From the NCBI GenBank assembly GCA_964568955.1, contig CAZMSM010000001.1, positions 62,001 through 126,000 of the forward strand: a stretch of DNA of 64,000 nt, in the 5' to 3' direction. Of this stretch, positions 34,808 to 42,745 are shown piece after piece (positions within the stretch are counted from its first letter, which is position 1; the number at the start of each line of letters is the position of its first letter). The notes below the pieces were generated by a model. That model was not told the DNA's origin, ran no database searches, and saw only the letters and a list, made by a program, of their open reading frames with translations. Made by a program: the position numbers and the translations under genes. This stretch comes from UBA1447 sp964568955 (GTDB lineage: Bacteria > Bacillota > Clostridia > Oscillospirales > Acutalibacteraceae).

Positions 34808-35679
34808 TTGACTTTGCCTCGAAAAATGATTTCAAAGAAATCGTGAACCTCTGGCACATCTCTTTTGGTGACAGTGAGGCAACCATAGAGCGCTTTTTGC
34901 ACACACTGTTTGTCGAAAATAATTGCTTAGTTTTTAGGGAAGACTCCTCGATTATATCCATGCTTTTCCTTTTGCAAGCAGATATCGTATCCGCTTCCTC
35001 AACTCATCCGGCATATTATGTTTATGCCGCTTGCACCGCCCCGCACAGCAGGGGAAGGGGAGTCATGTCTAAATTGCTCGAGTACACCATCGATTTTGCT
35101 GCCAAAGAAAATAGAGACTTTTTGTGCCTTGTTCCGGCCGATGAACACCTTTTTGAATACTATTCGCGCTTTGGATTTAAAAGAATATTTAAAAGAAAAG
35201 AATTTACGCTAAGCAGAAGCATCATGAGTCAGTTAGCTGAAAACGATGCCCAAACATGTAAGCCGTCAACAAATGCGATTAAGCTGTTGCGTGATAAGGC
35301 TATTTCAACAGGAAGCCGTCTTTTATGGGATGAAAACATAATCAAGTACGCTATAGAAGAAAATGAGCTTTCGGGCGGCAAGAGCATTTTTGTTCAAAAA
35401 AACGGAGAGTTTGTTGGCTACTCCATTTATAATATAAAAAGTGATACCATCATTGTCAAAGAATTGTGTGCATGGAAAGGTTCTTTTGGATTGATAGCAA
35501 ATATCTTAGTAAATCAAACTCAAGCGGATTATTTTCAATTCAGTTTGCCTTTGGAATTTCCTTTTTCTGCCGATAATTTAACGATCAGAGACAATGGGAT
35601 GATTTTGCCGTTAAACGCAGTTGGTACGACGGTACTTGACACAATGTTTCAAGCGTTCATTGGGTTTACGCTTGAATAA
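34804..35679 (+). CDS. GNAT family N-acetyltransferase
   Basis: A 291-residue acetyltransferase. The acetyl-CoA loop is RGRGVMSKLLEYTID (R-x-x-G-x-G/A type), with YVYAACTAPHSRG leading into it and a C-terminal half that gives it a two-domain, Eis-like layout. The acetyl acceptor is unknown. Its start overlaps the DUF2156 gene by 4 bases (ATGA), suggesting that the two act together. Confidence 0.86.
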   Translation: MIDFASKNDFKEIVNLWHISFGDSEATIERFLHTLFVENNCLVFREDSSIISMLFLLQADIVSASSTHPAYYVYAACTAPHSRGRGVMSKLLEYTIDFAAKENRDFLCLVPADEHLFEYYSRFGFKRIFKRKEFTLSRSIMSQLAENDAQTCKPSTNAIKLLRDKAISTGSRLLWDENIIKYAIEENELSGGKSIFVQKNGEFVGYSIYNIKSDTIIVKELCAWKGSFGLIANILVNQTQADYFQFSLPLEFPFSADNLTIRDNGMILPLNAVGTTVLDTMFQAFIGFTLE

Positions 35680-35701
35680 CTATGAAGGAGTGTGTACTTT
35701 T

Positions 35702-36244
35702 ATGATCTATGTGTTTTTTGCTCAAGGGTTTGAAGAGGTTGAAGGAATCACGGTTGTTGATGTGCTTCGAAGGGCAAATTTGAACGTTGTGACAGTAGGC
35801 GTAGGTTCCGCATGTATAACAGGCGCGCACGGTATATCCATTATGTGTGATGAAGAGATTACTAAAGTGACGCCAAACGAAACAATTGATGCAATCGTAC
35901 TACCGGGAGGAATGCCCGGCACCACTAACTTGGAAAAATCGCCAAAAGTTCAAGCAATGATTGATTATGCAGCGATGAAGAACATTTTGATTGGCGCAAT
36001 ATGCGCAGCACCGATAATTTTAGGTCACAAGGGTCTCCTCAAAGGGAAAAAAGCCACTTGTTTTCCGGGTTTTGAACAAGATTTAATCGGTGCCCGGTTG
36101 AGTGATGAATCGGTTTGCAGGGATGGGAATATTATTACCGCAAAAGGAATGGGCGTATCCATTGACTTTTCCATAGAGATAGTCAAGGTTTTAACCAATG
36201 AACAGACAGCTTTAAATCTGAAGGAGTCTCTCCAATGTCCATAA
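35702..36244 (+). CDS. DJ-1/PfpI family protein
   Basis: A 180-residue DJ-1 subfamily protein with the conserved Glu in FAQGFEEVEG and nucleophile C101 in GAICAAPIIL. Members act as glyoxalase III/deglycase-like or redox-sensing proteins; the exact activity here is not known. Homologs begin MIYVFFAQGFEE, supporting ATG at 35702 (AAGGAG about 12 bases upstream) over the longer frame that would begin inside the GNAT gene. Its end overlaps the next gene by 10 bases. Confidence 0.9.
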   Translation: MIYVFFAQGFEEVEGITVVDVLRRANLNVVTVGVGSACITGAHGISIMCDEEITKVTPNETIDAIVLPGGMPGTTNLEKSPKVQAMIDYAAMKNILIGAICAAPIILGHKGLLKGKKATCFPGFEQDLIGARLSDESVCRDGNIITAKGMGVSIDFSIEIVKVLTNEQTALNLKESLQCP

Positions 36245-36843
36245 AAAGCCTTAAAGATATCCGCGTACAAAAAAATATTTTTCGTGACAAATCAAAAGAA
36301 TACAGAGAGCATTTGACTGCTGACGAAAAACTGCGCCTGGATCAAAAAATTACGAACCGTTTTTTAAATCTATGGTATTACAGAGATTGTGATTTGTTGA
36401 TGACCTATGTATCAACCTCAATTGAAGTTGATACGATACCAATTATTCAGAAAGCGCTTGAAGGTGGAAAACGAGTTGCGGTGCCATACTGTATTGCAGG
36501 GACTAGAAACATAGATTATTATTTAATCAACTCTTTAAATGACCTTGCTCCGGGAACATTTGGCGTGATGGAACCTATAGTGGGAAAATGCAAGAAGCTT
36601 GAATTATTCGATGGGGCCTTATGTATTGTGCCTGCTTTGTCCTTTGATATCAGTGGGTATCGCCTGGGCTTTGGTAAGGGGTATTTTGACAGATTTTTGG
36701 CAAGCATTGATATTGAAAAAATCGGAATATGCTATGATTCTTGTATATTCGATGAAGTTCCGCGCGGAAGATACGATAAACAGGTTAATATGATTGTTAC
36801 TGAAAGTCGAATAATTGATCTTTCATCATCAGACTCAAGATAG
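36235..36843 (+). CDS. 5-formyltetrahydrofolate cyclo-ligase
   Basis: Converts 5-formyl-THF to 5,10-methenyl-THF using ATP, returning a storage folate to the one-carbon pool. The 202-residue protein shows the family blocks at the N-terminus (IRVQKNIFRDKSKEYR), the VPALSFD strand and the glycine-rich GYRLGFGKGYFDRFL loop. AAGGAG precedes the ATG, within the end of the DJ-1 gene. MltG follows 9 bases after the stop. Confidence 0.94.
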   Translation: MSIKSLKDIRVQKNIFRDKSKEYREHLTADEKLRLDQKITNRFLNLWYYRDCDLLMTYVSTSIEVDTIPIIQKALEGGKRVAVPYCIAGTRNIDYYLINSLNDLAPGTFGVMEPIVGKCKKLELFDGALCIVPALSFDISGYRLGFGKGYFDRFLASIDIEKIGICYDSCIFDEVPRGRYDKQVNMIVTESRIIDLSSSDSR

Positions 36844-36852
36844 GGGAAGAAA

Positions 36853-38100
36853 ATGAAGAATAACGACTACATGATGACGGATAAGTATACCGGCGGTTTT
36901 GCACAATCAAGCAAAAACCGTCCGGACGATAATACACCTAAATATAAAGGCGAAATTTATTTTTCAAACCCCCCGCAAGCGTTTGAACAGACTAACCCAA
37001 ACACAAAGACGAAGAAAAAAAAGAAAAAGTTTGCAATCAATGTGAAGACATTGGTCGTTATCTGCGCCATCTTGCTTTCAACCGCTATATTGACCTCGAC
37101 GGCCATATCCGTTGTGAATGACCTCTTTGCGCTAAACCGCAGTAGTGAAATAGTTGAAGTAAATATACCGGAAGGCGCCACCACAAAACAAATATTAAAA
37201 ATTCTTGCCGAAAAAAAACTAATCAAACAAAGAGCATTGTCGGGTATGTTTATTAATTTTACCAGCAGAGTTAAAAAGTCAAAAGAAGCGCAGTATTTAA
37301 ACGGAGTCTACTATATTAAGTCTGACATAGGTCTTGAGGCTATGCTGAATGAATTTAAAGTCGCACAAACCGCTGCCGAAACAATTAAGCTTGTCTTCCC
37401 GGAGGGATGGACGATTTATCAGATAATAAACAAGCTTGACGAATACAAAGTCAGTAAAAAAGAATACCTCTATGCAGCTTTAAATGAAACGAAATTCAAT
37501 TATTCTTTTGTCCCGCTTATCCCGGCCAATAAAAACAGAACACAACAGTTGGAGGGGTACTTTTTCCCCGATACATACGAATTTTTTGTGGATGAGAATG
37601 CAAACAGTATTATCAACAGACTTTTATCGAACTTTAACGATAAATGGACGAAAGAATATTCCAAACGTGCACAAGCTCTTGGCATGTCAATTGATGAGGT
37701 GATTATAATCGCCTCCATAATCCAGGGCGAAGCTGCGAATGCAGAACAAATGCCCCTGGTTTCGTCTGTTTTACACAACAGGATTGCAAAGCCCGCGGTT
37801 TACCCTGCTTTGGAATGTGACGCCACTAAAAATTATATAACAAGGATTGTTAAGCCAGCGCTTGGTGAAGTAAAGGCAGGGACCTATATGGATGTTTATA
37901 ACACCTATATTTCTCCGGGTCTGCCTCCCGGCCCGATATGCAACCCCGGCATTAAAGCGATTGAAGCAGCATTAAATCCAAAAGAAACGGATTATTACTA
38001 CTTCAGGCATGACAAAAATGGGAAAATCTACATGGCACGAACATTCAACGAGCATGATGCCAACTTTAAAGAAATTATGAAAATTGACAGTAAGAGGTAA
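36853..38100 (+). CDS. mltG: Endolytic peptidoglycan transglycosylase MltG
   Basis: MltG cleaves nascent glycan strands at the membrane, setting strand length. This 415-residue protein has a 57-residue Lys-rich cytosolic N-terminus, one transmembrane helix (about residues 58-82), a LysM-like region (VNIPEGATTKQILKIL) and the YceG catalytic domain. Catalytic E293 lies in IIQGEA, and the family signature GLPPGPICNPG is near the C-terminus. It is the fifth gene in a tight run from the kinase gene onward. Confidence 0.95.
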   Translation: MKNNDYMMTDKYTGGFAQSSKNRPDDNTPKYKGEIYFSNPPQAFEQTNPNTKTKKKKKKFAINVKTLVVICAILLSTAILTSTAISVVNDLFALNRSSEIVEVNIPEGATTKQILKILAEKKLIKQRALSGMFINFTSRVKKSKEAQYLNGVYYIKSDIGLEAMLNEFKVAQTAAETIKLVFPEGWTIYQIINKLDEYKVSKKEYLYAALNETKFNYSFVPLIPANKNRTQQLEGYFFPDTYEFFVDENANSIINRLLSNFNDKWTKEYSKRAQALGMSIDEVIIIASIIQGEAANAEQMPLVSSVLHNRIAKPAVYPALECDATKNYITRIVKPALGEVKAGTYMDVYNTYISPGLPPGPICNPGIKAIEAALNPKETDYYYFRHDKNGKIYMARTFNEHDANFKEIMKIDSKR

Positions 38101-38158
38101 ATGACCAATAGATACAAATGATATAAAGCTTAATAGTTTTAATAATTTTCCTCTTGAT

Positions 38159-39382
38159 TTGCCGGAATTGCTCTCGCCGGCCGGTAATCGAGAGAGTCTT
38201 GAATTTGCCTTGGCGTATGGGGCTGACGCCGTTTATTTCGGTGCCACCCGTTTTGGCATGCGTGCTGGAGCTGCAAATTTTGCGCTTGAAAAAATTGAAG
38301 AAACAGTAAAGTTTGTGCACAGCAAGGGCGCTAAAGCTTATTTAACGTGCAATATAATGCCACACAATGATGATTTGAAGGATATGCCGGAGTTCTTAGA
38401 AAAAGCGGCGAGTGCAGGTGTTGATGCGCTGATAATAGCAGATCTTGGCATATTATCACTCGCACAAAAATATGCCCCCGGTTTGGATATTCACAGTTCT
38501 ACCCAACTGGGTGTGACAAACTATATGACAGCTTTAGCTCTGTATGAAATGGGTGTAAAACGGATCGTTTTGTCCAGAGAGCTGAGCCTGAATGAAATTC
38601 GTGCAATACGCGCTCGAATCCCCGCGGAAGTTGAGTTAGAGTGTTTTATTCACGGAGCGATGTGCGTTTCTTATTCCGGCAGATGCTTGATTTCAAACTA
38701 CTTGGTTGGAAGAGATGCCAACACAGGCGACTGCACACAGCCGTGCCGATGGAAATATAGCCTTGTTGAGGAAACGAGACCGGGTGAATATATTCCGATA
38801 TTAGAAGAAGATAAAGGCACTTATTTGTTGAGTTCCAAAGACCTTTGTATGATTAATCACATACCGGAACTCATTCATGCCGGAATTACCGGTTTTAAAA
38901 TTGAAGGTAGAGCAAAAAACGCTTATTACACGGCTGTTGTTACAAACGTATATAGGAAAGTAATTGATGAGTGGAATAAAAAACGAACGTTGACCTATAA
39001 GCCGGTACAATGGATAATGGATGAACTGGATAAAGTCAGTCATAGAGAATATAACACCGGTTTCTATTTTACCAACCCTTCAAAAAACGCTCAAATAACT
39101 TACAAGGGCGGTTATCTCAGAGAGTGGGATTTAGCAGCTATCTCATTAAGACAAGACGACGGATACCTTACTGTTATACAAAGAAATAAATTTTATAATG
39201 GAGACACATTGGAAGTGCTTGAACCGGGCAAAAAACCTTTTAGCGTAGTAGTAAATGACCTGCAAACCGAGGACGGTGTTGGCATTGATTCAGCCCCACA
39301 CCCGATGATGACCGTTAAATTTATCTGTGAAAAAAAGGTCAGGGCGAACTCAATCATCCGGATGCGAAGAAACCCTGCCTAA
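38159..39382 (+). CDS. U32 family peptidase (start uncertain)
   Basis: A 407-residue U32 family protein with the signature blocks ELLSPAGN, GADAVYFG, FIHGAMCVSYSGRC, GDCTQPCRW and KIEGRAKNAYYTA. U32 members are annotated as collagenase-like peptidases, but several act in tRNA or ubiquinone hydroxylation, so protease activity is unproven. The frame is open upstream to 38105 with no ATG or GTG. The TTG at 38159 has no ribosome binding site. A good ATG at 38101 after GAGG is in another frame and stops after six codons. A single-base indel near 38101-38110 or an atypical start is possible. Confidence 0.82.
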   Translation: MPELLSPAGNRESLEFALAYGADAVYFGATRFGMRAGAANFALEKIEETVKFVHSKGAKAYLTCNIMPHNDDLKDMPEFLEKAASAGVDALIIADLGILSLAQKYAPGLDIHSSTQLGVTNYMTALALYEMGVKRIVLSRELSLNEIRAIRARIPAEVELECFIHGAMCVSYSGRCLISNYLVGRDANTGDCTQPCRWKYSLVEETRPGEYIPILEEDKGTYLLSSKDLCMINHIPELIHAGITGFKIEGRAKNAYYTAVVTNVYRKVIDEWNKKRTLTYKPVQWIMDELDKVSHREYNTGFYFTNPSKNAQITYKGGYLREWDLAAISLRQDDGYLTVIQRNKFYNGDTLEVLEPGKKPFSVVVNDLQTEDGVGIDSAPHPMMTVKFICEKKVRANSIIRMRRNPA

Positions 39383-39394
39383 AAGACCAAAAGT

Positions 39395-39423
39395 TTGACA
39401 AATTCGGCTGACGGGATTATAAT
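39395..39423 (+). promoter_or_regulatory. Consensus sigma-A promoter of the alaS leader
   Basis: TTGACA (39395-39400), a 17-base spacer and TATAAT (39418-39423), the perfect vegetative consensus. Transcription should start near 39430, giving a leader of about 280 bases. Confidence 0.9.
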
Positions 39424-39429
39424 AAAAAC

Positions 39430-39697
39430 AATATTTGGCTTGTGAGAAAAGATTTAAAATGAATCACTCAGAGAGAACTGCCGGTTTACGATTTTTCGTA
39501 ATACAGCTGTAAGGCAGTTTGTGAAAAACATTTTAATCAGCCGTCTCGATGTTTTAAGCAACCAAAAGACAAAGCCCTGCTGTGTTGAACAGTGGCGTTG
39601 CCCGCGTTATTAGGCTTTAAGTGATGCATTTGCATAATTTGGGTGGTACCGCGGATTGCTCCGTCCCAAAACAGCAAAGGCATCCGTATTATTTTTA
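39430..39697 (+). promoter_or_regulatory. T-box leader controlling alaS
   Basis: Fills the 329-base gap before alaS. The T-box GGGTGGTACCGCG is at 39641-39653; its TGGT matches an A73-CCA tRNA end, as expected for tRNA-Ala. The antiterminator is closed by TTTGGG/CCCAAA (39638-39643/39665-39670) with a CGGA-TTGC-TCCG hairpin inside. Stem III is AAAGCC/GGCTTT (39571-39576/39613-39618). Stem I probably lies between GATTTAAAATG (39451-39461) and CATTTTAATC (39529-39538), with the AGAGAG loop motif at 39470-39475. A competing terminator may pair CGGAT with ATCCG before TATTATTTTT (39687-39696). Uncharged tRNA-Ala should raise alaS expression. The specifier codon could not be fixed by eye. Confidence 0.88.
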
Positions 39698-39711
39698 TAG
39701 GAGTGTTTTTT

Positions 39712-42354
39712 ATGAAATGGACCGGACTTAATGAGCTTAGAGAAATATATCTGTCGTTTTTTGAGAGTAAAAATCATTTGCGACTGCCAAGCTTTTCGCT
39801 TGTACCACAGGGGGACAAAAGTCTACTGCTTATAAATGCCGGCATGGCACCTTTGAAAAAATATTTTACAGGCGAATCAACGCCACCCGCCCCAAGAGTA
39901 ACGACCTGCCAAAAATGTGTAAGAACGCCGGATATTGACAGGGTAGGGAAAACATCCAGGCATGGCACCTATTTTGAAATGCTCGGCAACTTTTCTTTCG
40001 GTGACTATTTTAAGCAGGAAGCCATAAAATGGGCTTGGGAATTTTGTACAGAAGTTGTCGCTCTGCCGAAAGAAAAATTATTTGTCAGCGTTTTTTTTGA
40101 AGATGATGAAACGTATAAGATTTGGCAGCAAGAAATCGGCATAGATGCCAATCATCTGGTTAAGCTTGGAAAAGAAGACAACTTTTGGGAACTGGGCACA
40201 GGCCCTTGCGGTCCGTGTTCCGAGATATATTATGACCGTGGTGAAGAATCCGGTTGCGGTTCACCCGAGTGCAAACCGGGTTGCGATTGTGATCGATATG
40301 TGGAGTTATGGAACTTGGTGTTTACTCAGTTTGAAAGTGACGGGGCAGGCAACTATAAAAACCTTTCGAAAAGAAATATTGATACCGGGATGGGACTGGA
40401 AAGACTCGCATGCATCATACAAGGGGTAGACAATCTTTTTGAAGTCGATACCGTTCAAAATATTATGAAACACATTTCTAAAATTGCGGGCGTGCTGTAT
40501 AAAGACAACGAAAAAAACGATACCTCATTAAGGGTTATAACAGATCATATTCGCAGCACGACATTTTTGATTGGTGATGGGGTATTGCCCTCCAATGAAG
40601 GCAGGGGTTATGTTCTTCGTCGCTTATTGCGCAGGGCATCACGTCACGGCAGACTTTTGGGCATTAAAGAACCTTTCCTTTCGGAAATATGTGAAACGGT
40701 CATTCAAGAGAATAAAGATGTGTACCCTAACCTGTTGGAAAAACGAGATTTTATTTTGAAGGTCATTACGAATGAAGAGGAAAATTTTGGGAGAACGATT
40801 GACACCGGGCTGCAAGTGCTCGAACAAATATTAACATCTTCAAACCTGAAAACAATTAAAGGCGCTGACGCATTCAAGCTTTCGGATACTTACGGCTTTC
40901 CCTTAGAACTAACAAAAGAAATCGCAGAAGAAAAAGGCTTGACTGTTGACGAATCAGAATATGAACAGCTATTCAATCAACAAAGAACAAAAACAAGAAA
41001 TGCACGTAAAAGCGCAGGGGATAACGGCTGGGAAAAAGCGGCTGATCTGATTGCTGCAGTGCCGCCGACAATTATAGTGGACAAGCAAACCGATTTAGCT
41101 CAGAGCACTATTTTGTCGATAATTGAAAACAATGAATTGGTTGAAAACCTACAGATGGGGGATAAAGCAACCCTCGTTCTTTCGGAAAGTGTTTTTCACC
41201 CCGAAAGCGGAGGGCAACTCGGCGATATCGGAACGATTGAAAACGGGAATTTTATATTCCGGGTTGAAGAGGTAACCTCGTCAACGAATGGTGTAATTTT
41301 GCACCATGGGTCAATCAAAAATAATAAAGAAGTCGCTATCGGTGACCATGTAACTTTGAAAGTTGATGAAGATAGAAGGAATGCTACCAGGCGTAACCAT
41401 ACTGCCGCTCACTTGCTTCATTCAGCGCTGCGCACGATTGTCGGCAATCATGTTGTGCAAGCGGGGCAAGAGGTTGGCCCTCGGATTATGCGTTTTGATT
41501 TTACACATTTTAGCGCATTGAGCGAGGAAGAAATCCTAGGAATAGAAAATCTTATCAATAAAATTATTATGGCCGCTTTGCCGGTTGATGTAAGAGAGAT
41601 GCCCCTTGAACAAGCAAAAGCAATGGGTGCAATCGCTCTTTTTGACTCGAAATACGGGAAAACAGTTCGAGTTGTGAAAGTAGGGGATTACTCTGCCGAA
41701 TTATGCGGGGGCACACATGTGGATAACACAGGGAATATTGGTTTGTTTAAAATCATTTCCGAATTTTCCGTATCGTCGGGCGTAAGAAGGATCGAGGGAA
41801 TAACGGGGTTCGGTGTAATCGAACATCTTGAGAATATCGAACACATAATGAAGAGAACAGCCGGTGTCCTTAAAATCAGCAACACAAATGAAATAGAACA
41901 AAGGGTGATTTCGACAATCACTGATTTGAAGCTCAAGGAAAAAGAGATACAAAACCTCAAAACCAAACTTTCTTCCTACAAAGCTGATGAACTAATTAAA
42001 CAGGCAAAATCACTCGGGAGCATCAAACTGGTATCTGCCCTAATGAAAGACTTCACAGCAGAGGACCTCAGAGCTTTAAGTGATAGCATTAAAGTACAGC
42101 AGGATAATATGGTTGTTGTTCTGGCCGGTGTAAATCAAGCCAATGATGCAGTGAGTTTCACCGCTGCAAGCTCACCGAACGCAATCAAAGCCGGTATTCA
42201 TGCGGGCATGCTCGTTAAAGAAATCGCTGTTTTGGCAGGAGGCTCAGGAGGCGGAAGACCGGACAGTGCAATGGCCGGCTCAAAAAATCCTGCACTGGTG
42301 CATGATGCAATGCAACATGTTGACGAAGTCGTCCTTAAAATGTTAAAATTATAA
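39712..42354 (+). CDS. alaS: Alanyl-tRNA synthetase
   Basis: An 880-residue class II synthetase that charges tRNA-Ala. The catalytic part has RVTTCQKCVRTPDIDRVG and FFEMLGNFSFGDYF-like blocks. The editing domain carries HTAAHLLHSAL and CGGTHVDNTG (zinc ligands). The C-Ala/DHHA1 region ends with GGSGGGRPDSAMAG. ATG at 39712 with AGGAG 8 bases upstream is the start; the longer open frame runs back into the T-box leader. A Cys-rich segment (SGCGSPECKPGCDC, about residues 180-195) lies in the catalytic domain and is common in Firmicute AlaRS. Confidence 0.98.
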   Translation: MKWTGLNELREIYLSFFESKNHLRLPSFSLVPQGDKSLLLINAGMAPLKKYFTGESTPPAPRVTTCQKCVRTPDIDRVGKTSRHGTYFEMLGNFSFGDYFKQEAIKWAWEFCTEVVALPKEKLFVSVFFEDDETYKIWQQEIGIDANHLVKLGKEDNFWELGTGPCGPCSEIYYDRGEESGCGSPECKPGCDCDRYVELWNLVFTQFESDGAGNYKNLSKRNIDTGMGLERLACIIQGVDNLFEVDTVQNIMKHISKIAGVLYKDNEKNDTSLRVITDHIRSTTFLIGDGVLPSNEGRGYVLRRLLRRASRHGRLLGIKEPFLSEICETVIQENKDVYPNLLEKRDFILKVITNEEENFGRTIDTGLQVLEQILTSSNLKTIKGADAFKLSDTYGFPLELTKEIAEEKGLTVDESEYEQLFNQQRTKTRNARKSAGDNGWEKAADLIAAVPPTIIVDKQTDLAQSTILSIIENNELVENLQMGDKATLVLSESVFHPESGGQLGDIGTIENGNFIFRVEEVTSSTNGVILHHGSIKNNKEVAIGDHVTLKVDEDRRNATRRNHTAAHLLHSALRTIVGNHVVQAGQEVGPRIMRFDFTHFSALSEEEILGIENLINKIIMAALPVDVREMPLEQAKAMGAIALFDSKYGKTVRVVKVGDYSAELCGGTHVDNTGNIGLFKIISEFSVSSGVRRIEGITGFGVIEHLENIEHIMKRTAGVLKISNTNEIEQRVISTITDLKLKEKEIQNLKTKLSSYKADELIKQAKSLGSIKLVSALMKDFTAEDLRALSDSIKVQQDNMVVVLAGVNQANDAVSFTAASSPNAIKAGIHAGMLVKEIAVLAGGSGGGRPDSAMAGSKNPALVHDAMQHVDEVVLKMLKL

Positions 42355-42378
42355 AATAATAACAGAGGTGATCAAAAA

Positions 42379-42717
42379 ATGAGCTGTATATTTTGTAAAA
42401 TCGTAAGCGGTGAAATACCTTCTAAAAAGGTTTTTGAAGATGAAGATGTTCTGGCTTTTTACGACTTGGATCCTCAAGCGCCCATACATATTCTTTTAAT
42501 ACCGAAAAAACATATTGAGTCTGCCGGAGACATCGATGTTTCAAACAGTAAAACAGTTGCTCGCATATTCGAAGTGGTAGCGAAACTGGCTAAAGATTTA
42601 AATGTTGAGAATGGCTTTAGGGTTGTTACAAATTGCGGCGAAAGTGCCGGGCAAAGTGTTCAACATCTGCATTTTCACTTGTTGAGCGGCAGAGATTTTA
42701 CTTGGCCGCCAGGTTGA
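42379..42717 (+). CDS. hinT: HIT family nucleotide hydrolase/transferase
   Basis: A 112-residue histidine-triad protein, the usual HinT length. It begins CIFCKIVSGEIPSKKV and ends with the triad HLHFHLLSG (H-x-H-x-H). HinT enzymes hydrolyse AMP-lysine and other nucleoside phosphoramidates. AGAGGTGA precedes the ATG. It lies between alaS and comEC, 24 and 28 bases apart, so it is probably expressed from the alaS T-box transcript. Confidence 0.95.
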   Translation: MSCIFCKIVSGEIPSKKVFEDEDVLAFYDLDPQAPIHILLIPKKHIESAGDIDVSNSKTVARIFEVVAKLAKDLNVENGFRVVTNCGESAGQSVQHLHFHLLSGRDFTWPPG

Positions 42718-42745
42718 ACCGTAAATCACTCAAGGAGTTGAATAG

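Noticed and set aside
38101..38121. Six-codon ORF from ATG 38101 between mltG and the U32 gene
   Set aside because: Too short to be a gene; it is discussed only as a hint of a frameshift or misplaced start.
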